Source of the DNA: Scytonema sp. UIC 10036
GTDB lineage: Bacteria > Cyanobacteriota > Cyanobacteriia > Cyanobacteriales > Nostocaceae
Assembly (NCBI RefSeq): GCF_009725235.1
Contig: NZ_WJFC01000261.1
Location: 1 to 17,484, forward strand
Length of the DNA stretch: 17,484 bases
Direction of reading: 5' to 3'
This document shows, one piece after another, positions 7,577-14,432 of this stretch. The translations under genes were made by a program, and so were the position numbers. The first letter of the stretch is position 1. The number at the start of each line of letters is the position of its first letter. A model generated the notes under the pieces. The model did not search any database. It was not told the origin of the DNA and worked only from the letters and a program-made list of their open reading frames with translations.

Positions 7577-7625
7577 GTGACTAACAACCAAACAAACAAT
7601 TTGGCAGAATTACAAATTAAAACTA

Positions 7626-8015
7626 TCATGCCAGTGTTTCTGGACAATAGCCCAAACCTCTGACAAATTGCTGTCTAAATGCCTCAATTTCCTCTTTTTC
7701 TGGATTTCCGTGAGAAACGATCGCTACTTGATAGCGACGCATGACATCAACAGGGCATTGTCCTGCTTCCAAACTCCAAAGTGCCATTTGCACTCGCATT
7801 GGTGGCTCGTAACTAATGCCTAGTTCATTTAAGAAAGCCCGAAAATCACCATCAACTTCAGCTGAAATGCGACCCTTTAGTTTGATCCTAACCACCCAAC
7901 CATCAATTTGATGAATTACGGTGACGAATGAAACGGGTATCTGGGGTCTGCCGTGCAAGAATTGAACAACCCTCAGAGTTAAACTGGCATTGGCCAGGTA
8001 ATACAAGTATTCCAT
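7626..8015 (-). CDS. Small conserved-looking protein of unknown function
   Basis: The product has 129 residues from the ATG at 8015 (MEYLYYLANASLTLRV). A TTG at 8072 would add 19 residues of poor character and is not preferred; neither start has a strong Shine-Dalgarno. The protein is soluble, with no signal peptide or membrane helix. It has strand-rich stretches (IPVSFVTVIHQIDGWVVRIK), one segment that could be a helix-turn (DGDFRAFLNELGISYEPP), and a C-terminus ending GLGYCPETLA. I recall near-identical hypothetical proteins in filamentous cyanobacteria but no assigned function. It converges with yraN and is divergent from queA, so it probably stands alone. Confidence 0.8.
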   Translation of the reverse strand: MEYLYYLANASLTLRVVQFLHGRPQIPVSFVTVIHQIDGWVVRIKLKGRISAEVDGDFRAFLNELGISYEPPMRVQMALWSLEAGQCPVDVMRRYQVAIVSHGNPEKEEIEAFRQQFVRGLGYCPETLA

Positions 8016-8128
8016 CTTGGTGCTTGGGATCAAAGCTAACCCTACATTTCTATTATTTGTAGATGATCCCAATCCTTGCTAGGGTAGAAGCCCCCGTTTT
8101 TCCATGGGGAGGTTTACCCAATTTTTAT

Positions 8129-8156
8129 CAGTGACCAGTAAACAGTGACCAGTAAA
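8129..8156. repeat. Tandem 14-bp repeat upstream of queA
   Basis: CAGTGACCAGTAAA occurs twice without a gap (8129-8142, 8143-8156), ending 25 bases before the queA ATG. Related GTGACCAGTGACTAGTGACC lies at 15357-15376 after the phytyltransferase gene, so this is a dispersed short repeat of the genome. Confidence 0.8.
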
Positions 8157-8181
8157 AATTTTAGAGGGATGTGAGTTATAA

Positions 8182-9393
8182 ATGCAGGAATCATCGACTA
8201 GAAACAATTACGACTTTGATTTGAACGCTAACAGGAAAGACACGGAATTAGACACTTGTTTGGCGGGGTACGACTACGAATTACCTCAAGAACTTATTGC
8301 CCAAAATCCTGTAGTCCCAAGAGATAGTTCTAGGTTGTTAGTGGTCAATCCAAATACAGTAGGGGAAGCAGCTCCCCAACATCATATTTTCCGCGATTTG
8401 CCTGAGTTACTGCAATCCGGGGATTTACTCATAATGAATGATACGCGAGTCATTCCTGCGCGGTTATACGGTTATAAACAAACGGGTGCAGAAATAGAGG
8501 TTTTGCTGCTAGAAGAGCGACAGCATAATTGCTGGTTAGCTCTAGTTAAACCGGGAAAGCGTTTTAAACCTGGAGCAAAGATTGTTTTTGAACCGGGATT
8601 GGGAATTGGGCATCGGGCATTGGGCATTGGGGATGACAAAGATTTCTCCCCAGTCGCCCGTCCCCAGTCGCCCGTCCCCAGTCGCCAACTCACAGCTACA
8701 GTTCTGGAAACAGACGAAGCAACTGGGGGGCGTTTGTTACAATTTGATTTGCCAGAGGGAGTATCCCTAGTGCAATTGTTAGACGTATTTGGTGAAGTTC
8801 CTTTACCACCCTACATTACAACTTCTGATGCCAAGAGCGAACAGTATCAAACAGTATACGCAGAGCATCCGGGAGCAGTTGCAGCTCCTACAGCTGGTTT
8901 ACATTTTACTCCAGAATTACTAGAGCGCTTGCAACAACGCGGTATCAATCGAGCTTTTGTGACGTTACATGTGGGAGTGGGGACATTCCGTCCTGTAGAA
9001 GTGGAAGATATCAAAACCCACAAAATGCATGAAGAATGGATTGAAGTCCCTTCCGCAACAGTAGAAAAAATCCGCATGACTCAAGCATCAGGTGGTCGAA
9101 TTATTGCTGTAGGTACAACAGTAGTACGCGCACTGGAAGGAGCAGCATCTCAAGGAGAACTCAAACCATTTTGTGGTAAGACGGACATTTTTATCTATCC
9201 CGGCTATCAATGGCGTGTTGTTGATGGCTTGATTACTAACTTTCACTTACCGCGTTCTAGTTTGTTAATGTTAGTGAGTGCTTTAATTGGTCGGCAAAAA
9301 TTGTTAAGTGTTTATCACGAGGCGATCGCTTCTCGCTACCGCTTTTATTCTTTTGGCGATGCTATGTTAATTTTGCCACATTTTAGGGGTTAG
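8182..9393 (+). CDS. queA: S-adenosylmethionine:tRNA ribosyltransferase-isomerase, with a repeat-derived insertion
   Basis: QueA transfers and isomerises the ribosyl group of S-adenosylmethionine onto preQ1 in tRNA to make epoxyqueuosine. The 403-residue product starts at the ATG at 8182, preceded by GAGGGA. Family motifs follow in order: [80 protein letters not shown] and [13 protein letters not shown]. The protein is longer than usual because residues about 139-168, between IVFEP and QLTATV, are encoded by 7-nt tandem repeats and have no counterpart in QueA proteins I know. The frame is kept and all core motifs are intact, so it may still work. The stop codon (9391-9393) itself lies inside the first copies of another 7-nt repeat array. 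Cytosolic; one HIP1 site near the end. Confidence 0.96.
   Translation: MQESSTRNNYDFDLNANRKDTELDTCLAGYDYELPQELIAQNPVVPRDSSRLLVVNPNTVGEAAPQHHIFRDLPELLQSGDLLIMNDTRVIPARLYGYKQTGAEIEVLLLEERQHNCWLALVKPGKRFKPGAKIVFEPGLGIGHRALGIGDDKDFSPVARPQSPVPSRQLTATVLETDEATGGRLLQFDLPEGVSLVQLLDVFGEVPLPPYITTSDAKSEQYQTVYAEHPGAVAAPTAGLHFTPELLERLQQRGINRAFVTLHVGVGTFRPVEVEDIKTHKMHEEWIEVPSATVEKIRMTQASGGRIIAVGTTVVRALEGAASQGELKPFCGKTDIFIYPGYQWRVVDGLITNFHLPRSSLLMLVSALIGRQKLLSVYHEAIASRYRFYSFGDAMLILPHFRG
8595..8686. repeat. 7-nt tandem repeat (STRR) array inside queA
   Basis: Two blocks lie in coding sequence. GGGATT, GGGAATT, GGGCATC, GGGCATT, GGGCATT and GGGGATG follow one another at 8595-8635. After 12 unrelated bases, CCCCAGT and CGCCCGT alternate at 8648-8686 (a 14-bp unit, about 2.8 copies). 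Together they supply the 30-residue insertion in QueA. Confidence 0.93.
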
Positions 9394-9413
9394 GGGTTAG
9401 GGATTAGGGGCTA
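9386..9413. repeat. 7-nt array GGGGTTA at the queA stop codon
   Basis: Four consecutive heptamers: GGGGTTA, GGGGTTA, GGGATTA and GGGGCTA. The queA stop TAG is formed by the junction of the first two copies. Confidence 0.9.
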
Positions 9414-9430
9414 GCTGCTGGTACAACAAC

Positions 9431-9654
9431 TAACGACTAACAACTAACAAGCTGTTGGTGCAATACTACTCGGTTAAGATATAAATTCCAAAACATGTAG
9501 GTTGGGTTGAGGAACGAAACCCAACATCTAAAAGCATTTGTTGGGTTTCGCACACGGGTTTTCCCAACAAAGCTAAAATTCGAGAGCCCTTGCAGTATTG
9601 GCTGTTGGTGGGCAATGCCCACCCTACTAACAACTAACTACTAACTACTAACAA
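9431..9654. repeat. Repeat island between queA and the TPR gene
   Basis: The 331-base gap 9394-9724 is mostly repeats and holds no gene. It contains three heptamers TAACGAC/TAACAAC/TAACAAG (9431-9451), a 12-bp inverted repeat CGAAACCCAACA with its inverse at 9515-9526 and 9539-9550 (preceded by GTTGGGTT, which can pair with AACCCAAC), a palindrome GGTGGGCAATGCCCACC (9607-9623), and four CTAACNA-type heptamers (9627-9654). GCTGTTGGTG occurs at 9451-9460 and 9601-9610. From 9655 to 9724 I see no feature. Confidence 0.85.
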
Positions 9655-9724
9655 GTTAATTTTAAATTTTGTTCTGGGTAACCTGACTTATAAGCCTATA
9701 GCAATAGATGCAGGTCTGCCAGTC

Positions 9725-10876
9725 ATGTCTCAAAAATATCAAGTGTGTCAGTGGTTTCTCGGTTTCTTTAAAGTAGTTCTTCATCAAAATCGCCGGAAGC
9801 AAACTTTTGGGCTTCTCTTTGCTCTTTCTGCTTTTTTGGTAGTCACACCATCATTAATGGTGACTTCTCAAACCAAGCTACTTGCTCAAACTTTTGTCCC
9901 TTCTCAAAATCTTGAAGCAGCAAGCTTGTTCCAGCAAGGAGTTATGCGCTACAACTACAAAGACTTTCAGGCGGCGGAGAACGCTTTCCGCCAAGCCTTA
10001 CAGCGCGATCCAAATATAGCTGCAGCTTACAATTACTTGGGTAGTATCCTGTTGCAGCAAAATCGTTTGGATGCAGCCGTGCAGGAGTTTAGTGAAGCAA
10101 TTAGAATTAACCCCAATCTTGGCGAAGCTTACTACAACATCGGATTAGCACTGCACAAACAAGGACAGAAAGAGGCGGCAATTACTGCTTATCGTCAAGC
10201 TATAGTTATTAACCCAACAATGGCAGCTGCTTACTACAATCAAGGGTTGGCAGTTTATGAACTCGGACAGGTTGATGAAGCCATCGCTCTATACCAACAA
10301 GCCCTTAATCTAGATAGCAGCAATATTAACACTTACTCTAACTTAGCGAAAGCTTTAGAACAAAAAGGACAAACTGCAGATGCGATCGCAGCTTATCGCA
10401 AAGTTGTCGAAATAAACCCTGAAAATGCTGAGGCTTACAATAACATGGCGGGGTTAATGGTGAACCAAGGTCAAGCATTAGAAGCAATTGCTGTTTATCA
10501 GCAAGCCATTCGCCGAATTCCCAATGATGCTGAAGCATACTATAACCTTGGAGTCACTTGGTACAATCAAGGCGACTATAAGAAAGCCAATGGAGCTTTG
10601 AAATACGCTCGCGATCGCTACCGCAAACAGGGTAATATCCAGCAAGCAAGTAAAGTAGAGCAATTGATGCAGCAAATTGTCCAACTAGCAGCATACAAAA
10701 AAAATCAAGTTGGTCAAACTCAACAGACTTCGCCTACTCAAACTCCCGCGAGCAGTATAGTAATACCCGAACAACAGACACCAGCTCCATCAGAAACCCC
10801 CACTGAAACTCAAAGCAATAGCGATAGCATACCCATTCCCATTGAACAACAACCGACATTCAATTTAGGTCAATAA
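9725..10876 (+). CDS. TPR-repeat protein with N-terminal signal or anchor
   Basis: The product has 383 residues from the ATG at 9725. After a basic N-terminus (NRRKQ at 22-26) comes one hydrophobic segment (about 28-46), acting either as a signal peptide or as a membrane anchor. Seven tetratricopeptide repeats of 34 residues fill about 64-304, with typical signatures such as AYYNIGLALHKQGQ and AYRKVVEINPE. The C-terminal 60 residues are rich in Gln, Pro, Thr and Ser and should be disordered. TPR arrays bind partner proteins; the partner is unknown here. The predicted location is periplasm, thylakoid lumen or membrane surface. It stands alone between two repeat islands. Two HIP1 sites lie in the coding sequence. 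Confidence 0.92.
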   Translation: MSQKYQVCQWFLGFFKVVLHQNRRKQTFGLLFALSAFLVVTPSLMVTSQTKLLAQTFVPSQNLEAASLFQQGVMRYNYKDFQAAENAFRQALQRDPNIAAAYNYLGSILLQQNRLDAAVQEFSEAIRINPNLGEAYYNIGLALHKQGQKEAAITAYRQAIVINPTMAAAYYNQGLAVYELGQVDEAIALYQQALNLDSSNINTYSNLAKALEQKGQTADAIAAYRKVVEINPENAEAYNNMAGLMVNQGQALEAIAVYQQAIRRIPNDAEAYYNLGVTWYNQGDYKKANGALKYARDRYRKQGNIQQASKVEQLMQQIVQLAAYKKNQVGQTQQTSPTQTPASSIVIPEQQTPAPSETPTETQSNSDSIPIPIEQQPTFNLGQ

Positions 10877-10878
10877 TA

Positions 10879-10927
10879 TTTTGGATTTTGGATTTTGGAT
10901 TTTGGATTTTGGATTTTGGATTTTGGA
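10879..10927. repeat. Seven copies of a 7-nt repeat TTTTGGA
   Basis: TTTTGGA is repeated seven times without interruption, starting two bases after the stop of the TPR gene. This is a common STRR unit of heterocyst-forming cyanobacteria. Confidence 0.97.
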
Positions 10928-10960
10928 TTGGGGAGTATGGGCAGTCGAAACTTCATACCA

Positions 10961-11089
10961 CTCGTTCCCAGGCTCAGCCTGGGAATGCCTTAAGGGAGGC
11001 TCCGCCTCCTGTGCTCTGCTACCTGCGTGCTCTCTACCCGCTCTGCAGAGCCTCGCAATCTGCATTCCCAGGTAGAACCTGGGAACGAG
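10961..11089. mobile_element. 129-bp MITE-like palindromic element
   Basis: CTCGTTCCCAGG at 10961-10972 is exactly inverted at 11078-11089. Each end also folds by itself: TTCCCAGGCT/AGCCTGGGAA (10965-10985) and TTCCCAGGT/ACCTGGGAA (11066-11086). The interior has further small palindromes, GGAGGC-TCC-GCCTCC and GCTCTGCAGAGC. There is no ORF of note and no transposase. I recall the CTCGTTCCCAGGC motif as widespread in cyanobacterial intergenic DNA. Whether it moves as a MITE or is an RNA-structured repeat is not shown. Confidence 0.75.
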
Positions 11090-11105
11090 AGGTTCCTCGT
11101 CCCCC

Positions 11106-11177
11106 TTGTCTCCCTTGTCTTCCTTGTCTTCCTTGTCTTCCTTGTCTCCCCAGTCCCCCTTGTCTTCCTTGTCTCCC
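11106..11177. repeat. Eight copies of a 9-nt repeat TTGTCTTCC
   Basis: Units of nine bases run at 11106-11177: TTGTCTTCC or TTGTCTCCC in seven, and CAGTCCCCC as the sixth. The array ends 6 bases before the end of ktrA. Its translation on the minus strand gives a KED/KGD repeat that I reject as a protein. Confidence 0.93.
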
Positions 11178-11183
11178 TTCCCT

Positions 11184-11879
11184 CTAAATTGGCAATTTAT
11201 TGATATCCTTGTTGCAGCCAATAACAACCATTGCCGAGCCGCGTTCAAAGCGCTGGTAAGGATCGGGGTTGATTTGAAATTTTCCATCCTGACTCACAGC
11301 CAATAAATTTAAACCATAGCGGTTGCGAAGTTGCAGTTCAGCGATGGTTTTGCCGTGAAATTCATCGGGTACAATCACTTCTACAATACTGTTATCTGGA
11401 TCGAGGTCAAATCGATCCAAGATAGAAGGCTTAGTCAGCGTTCTTGCTAAAGCACAACCTGCTTCATACTCAGGAAACACAACGTGATCTGCTCCTACTC
11501 TATTTAAGAGTTTGCAGTGAACTTCACTAGAGGCTTTTGCTACAACATGAGGTACACCGCCCTCTTTGACATTTAATGTTGTGACTATACTTTCCTGAAC
11601 GTAATTTCCAATTGCCACAATAACCGTATCAAATTCAAAAATTCCTGCTTCTTTGAGTGCCGCTGGCTCTGTTGAATCTAGTTGCAAAGCATGAGCAGTA
11701 ATTTGCTCCGTTAATGCTTGGGCTACACGCTTTTCATCTATATCTGTAGCTAATACTTCATAGCCAAATTTATGTAAGGTTGAACAGACGGATCGCCCAA
11801 AACGTCCCAACCCTATGACAGCAAACTGACTATTGTCTTTACGCAGACTACGAAAAAATCCTAATGATGACAAATTCAC
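11184..11879 (-). CDS. ktrA: KtrA-type regulatory subunit of a potassium transporter
   Basis: KtrA is the cytosolic gating ring of the KtrAB K+ uptake system and binds nucleotides. The 231-residue product starts at the GTG at 11879; AAGGA at 11888-11892 lies 8 bases before it, whereas the upstream in-frame TTG (11897) would overlap this site. The RCK_N (TrkA-N) domain covers about 18-140, with the Rossmann motif GLGRFGRSV and an acidic residue at the end of the second strand (ATDIDEKRV). The RCK_C domain follows to about 225 (IVEVIVPDEFHGKTIAEL). It is preceded by ktrB on the same strand, with 185 bases between them, so the two may be one operon or separately started. The gene contains no HIP1 site. 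Confidence 0.95.
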   Translation of the reverse strand: MNLSSLGFFRSLRKDNSQFAVIGLGRFGRSVCSTLHKFGYEVLATDIDEKRVAQALTEQITAHALQLDSTEPAALKEAGIFEFDTVIVAIGNYVQESIVTTLNVKEGGVPHVVAKASSEVHCKLLNRVGADHVVFPEYEAGCALARTLTKPSILDRFDLDPDNSIVEVIVPDEFHGKTIAELQLRNRYGLNLLAVSQDGKFQINPDPYQRFERGSAMVVIGCNKDINKLPI

Positions 11880-11897
11880 CGTTTTAATCCTTATCAA
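11880..11897 (-). promoter_or_regulatory. Shine-Dalgarno deciding the ktrA start
   Basis: AAGGA (11888-11892 on the minus strand) stands 8 bases before GTG 11877-11879. This spacing favours the GTG over the upstream TTG. Confidence 0.7.
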
Positions 11898-12064
11898 AAA
11901 TCACTTTTTCCATCAATAAAACTCGGTGTCTCTCAATTATTTCATAGAGAAAAATTGACTTTATCGGTTTCTTGAAGTTTGTATCTTTTTTCAAATTACA
12001 TATATCTTATCACTTCATTTGATGAGTTATTTGTACGTTTTTTACGGCGTTTTTTTACAGCTAA

Positions 12065-13399
12065 CTACCCCACTAGCAAGTTTTCTTCAGGATAGTGAAC
12101 ATTCGTCGGACGGGGATCTCCAAGTATTGCTGACATAAACAGCAAAACACCGACTCTTCCTATATACATAACTACTACCAGTATCAACTTTGCAGATGCA
12201 GACAAGCTTCCTGTAATTCCAGTAGAAAGACCCACAGTAGCAAAAGCTGATACCACTTCAAATAAAAGTTGAATGAATGATATTTTTGGGTCTGTGATAG
12301 CAATAAGTATTGTAGCTATAATAACAGTAGCTACTGAGCCTATCAAAACTCCAACAGCCTTTAAAATCAAAGGCACTGCTATCTTGCGTTCGTAAAGTAA
12401 TACTTCTTCTTTGCCTTGAAGTATTGCCTTAGTACAACTGGTAAGCACTCGTAACGTTGTTGTTTTGATTCCACCTCCGGTTCCACCTGGGCTTGCACCA
12501 ATAAACATCAATGCAATAGTAATAAATAGCCCAGCTGTTGTCATTTTTCCTATATCAATGGTATTAAATCCAGCCGTTCTAGGAGTTACTGATTGAAACC
12601 AAGCAACTAGTAATTTATCCGTAAGGCTGAGATTTCCGAATGTGGCAGGATTTCTAAGTTCAACACAGAAAAATGCAATAGTTCCTAAAATTAGTAAAGC
12701 TATTGTTGTACTGACTGCAACCTTAAAATCTAGAGAAAACATGAGTTTAAGCTGTCGTTTTTGCCAAGTATCGCGTAGCCAAAAAAATGCTTCTAAAATG
12801 ACTTGATAACCAATGCCCCCAAATATAATTAAACCAGTCACGACAAAAACCACTAAAACTGATGACTGATATTTGATTAAGTTATCTGGAAACAAACTAA
12901 AACCCGCATTGTTCCAAGAATTAATGCTGTGGAAAATAGATATCCATAGCCCTTTGTTCCAACCATAATCAGGTACAAAAGCTGGTAACAGTAAAAATAT
13001 TCCGGTGATTTCAAAAATTAAGGTAGTGGCAATAATTGACCGAATAATTTGAACGCTACCCTGCATCCCTGGTCGATCTAAGGCTTGTTGGATGGCAATT
13101 TTTTGTCGCAAGTCAAATCTACGACCAATTAGCAAAATGAGAAAGGTTGTGGTTGTCATGTAGCCCAAACCACCAATTTGAACCAAAAGAGCCATAAATA
13201 ATTGACCCCAAAAGGAGAAGTACGTACCCGTATCAACAACTCCCAAACCTGTAACGCAAACTGCTGAGGTAGAAGTAAACAAAGCCACAATCGGGTCATT
13301 CCAAGTACCACTACTGGTAGAAAAAGGCATCATCAGCAGGATAGTTCCTACGGTGATGACTGCTAGAAATCCTAAGCAAATTTTTTGAGAAACAGTCAT
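12065..13399 (-). CDS. ktrB: KtrB/TrkH-type potassium transporter, membrane subunit
   Basis: KtrB forms the K+-conducting pore in the cytoplasmic membrane, with KtrA as its regulator. The 444-residue product starts at the ATG at 13399. It is strongly hydrophobic, with the four M1-P-M2 repeats of the SKT family. The selectivity-filter glycines are visible in each pore loop: VCVTGLG (Gly 51), NNAGFSLF (Gly 166), PRTAGFNT (Gly 277) and FATVGLST (Gly 390). GASPGGTGGGIKTTT (301-315) fits the flexible intramembrane loop that gates KtrB. Length is normal for the family. In cyanobacteria such systems serve osmotic adaptation and are often Na+-dependent. It is divergent from the tocopherol genes. No HIP1 site lies in the gene. 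Confidence 0.96.
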   Translation of the reverse strand: MTVSQKICLGFLAVITVGTILLMMPFSTSSGTWNDPIVALFTSTSAVCVTGLGVVDTGTYFSFWGQLFMALLVQIGGLGYMTTTTFLILLIGRRFDLRQKIAIQQALDRPGMQGSVQIIRSIIATTLIFEITGIFLLLPAFVPDYGWNKGLWISIFHSINSWNNAGFSLFPDNLIKYQSSVLVVFVVTGLIIFGGIGYQVILEAFFWLRDTWQKRQLKLMFSLDFKVAVSTTIALLILGTIAFFCVELRNPATFGNLSLTDKLLVAWFQSVTPRTAGFNTIDIGKMTTAGLFITIALMFIGASPGGTGGGIKTTTLRVLTSCTKAILQGKEEVLLYERKIAVPLILKAVGVLIGSVATVIIATILIAITDPKISFIQLLFEVVSAFATVGLSTGITGSLSASAKLILVVVMYIGRVGVLLFMSAILGDPRPTNVHYPEENLLVG

Positions 13400-13544
13400 A
13401 TATAGGTAAAATTTAAAACATCACAAGTGGTAAAGTTGAATCCCTCATACTTAGATGTAAAAATACATTACTCTAATTTAAATAAAAACACACATGGTAG
13501 CCTACGAATGTGTTTAAATTTTTGTCTTATCACTGCTTTTCTTC
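13400..13544. other. Divergent promoter region, ktrB and tocopherol genes
   Basis: This AT-rich spacer must hold promoters for both directions. ATGTA-AAAA-TACAT (about 13455-13468) is a small palindrome, and ACACAT/ATGTGT flank 13491-13514. No promoter boxes can be named with confidence, and no Shine-Dalgarno precedes the ATG at 13545. Confidence 0.4.
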
Positions 13545-14387
13545 ATGAGTGCAACACTTTACCAGCAAATTCAGCAGTTTTACGATGCCTCCTCTGGGTT
13601 GTGGGAACAAATCTGGGGAGAACATATGCACCACGGCTACTATGGTGCAGATGGCAGGGCGAAAAAAGATCGCCGTCAAGCACAAATCGACTTAATTGAA
13701 GAACTACTGAAGTGGGCTGGAGTTCAAAAAGCTGAAAACATACTAGATGTGGGGTGTGGAATTGGTGGAAGTTCGCTACATTTAGCAGAAAAATTTCATG
13801 CCAAGGCTACAGGAATCACTTTAAGCCCGGTACAAGCAGCAAGAGCAACACAACGCGCCCAGGAGTTGAATTTGATGTCTCAAGCTCATTTCCAGGTTGC
13901 AGATGCTCAAGCAATGCCTTTTGATGACAATTCCTTTGATTTGGTTTGGGCGTTGGAAAGCGGCGAGCATATGCCTGATAAAACTCAGTTTATGCAGGAG
14001 TGTTATCGGGTGCTAAAACCTGGTGGAATGTTCATTATGGTGACTTGGTGTCATCGACCTATTGACAATTCACCACTCACAGTAGACGAGGAAAAGCATT
14101 TGGCGGAAATTTATCGAGTTTACTGCTTGCCTTACGTCATTTCTTTACCAGAGTATGAGAATATTGCCCGTAAACTCGGTTTGCAAAATATTCGTACTGC
14201 TGATTGGTCAAAGGCTGTTGCACCATTTTGGGACGTGGTGATTGATTCGGCGTTTTCGCCACAAGCGATTTGGGGCTTGCTACTTTCGGGTTGGACTACA
14301 ATCCAAGCTGCGCTGTCTTTAGGTTTAATGCGTCGGGGTTACGAACGTGGATTAGTTCGATTTGGTTTGTTGTGTGGAACGAAATAA
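13545..14387 (+). CDS. vte4: Gamma-tocopherol methyltransferase
   Basis: This enzyme methylates gamma-tocopherol (and delta-tocopherol) with S-adenosylmethionine, the last step to alpha-tocopherol. The 280-residue product has the family start FYDASSGLWEQIWGEHMHHG (12-31), the SAM-binding motif I LDVGCGIGGSS (67-77), WALESGEHMPDKTQF, and VLKPGGMFIMVTWCHRP. The C-terminus (AVAPFWDVVIDSAF and MRRGYERGLVRFGLL) matches Synechocystis Slr0089 as I remember it. It is distinct from the MPBQ methyltransferase, which lacks the GEHMHHG form. It has no signal peptide and is shorter than Slr0089 at the N-terminus. The phytyltransferase gene follows after 45 bases on the same strand, making a two-gene tocopherol unit. 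Confidence 0.92.
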   Translation: MSATLYQQIQQFYDASSGLWEQIWGEHMHHGYYGADGRAKKDRRQAQIDLIEELLKWAGVQKAENILDVGCGIGGSSLHLAEKFHAKATGITLSPVQAARATQRAQELNLMSQAHFQVADAQAMPFDDNSFDLVWALESGEHMPDKTQFMQECYRVLKPGGMFIMVTWCHRPIDNSPLTVDEEKHLAEIYRVYCLPYVISLPEYENIARKLGLQNIRTADWSKAVAPFWDVVIDSAFSPQAIWGLLLSGWTTIQAALSLGLMRRGYERGLVRFGLLCGTK

Positions 14388-14420
14388 CGAACTGCACTCC
14401 GAGGCTAAGGAGAACATAGA

Positions 14421-14432
14421 GAGGAGGTTTTG
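14421..14432 (+). promoter_or_regulatory. Strong Shine-Dalgarno of the phytyltransferase gene
   Basis: AGGAGG (14422-14427) lies 5 bases before ATG 14433 and selects this start over the in-frame TTG at 14430. It is the clearest ribosome binding site in the window. Confidence 0.85.

Noticed and set aside
9437..9622. 61-codon minus-strand frame in the queA downstream gap
   Set aside because: It is built from the palindromic repeats and heptamers; no conserved motif or ribosome site.
10879..11177. CRISPR-like appearance of the repeat arrays
   Set aside because: Units are 7 or 9 bases in direct tandem with no unique spacers, and no cas gene is in the window.
10865..11287. Minus-strand frame of 140 codons with KED/KGD repeats
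   Set aside because: It is the translation of the 9-nt array and the palindromic element, overlaps the ends of two real genes, and resembles no protein.
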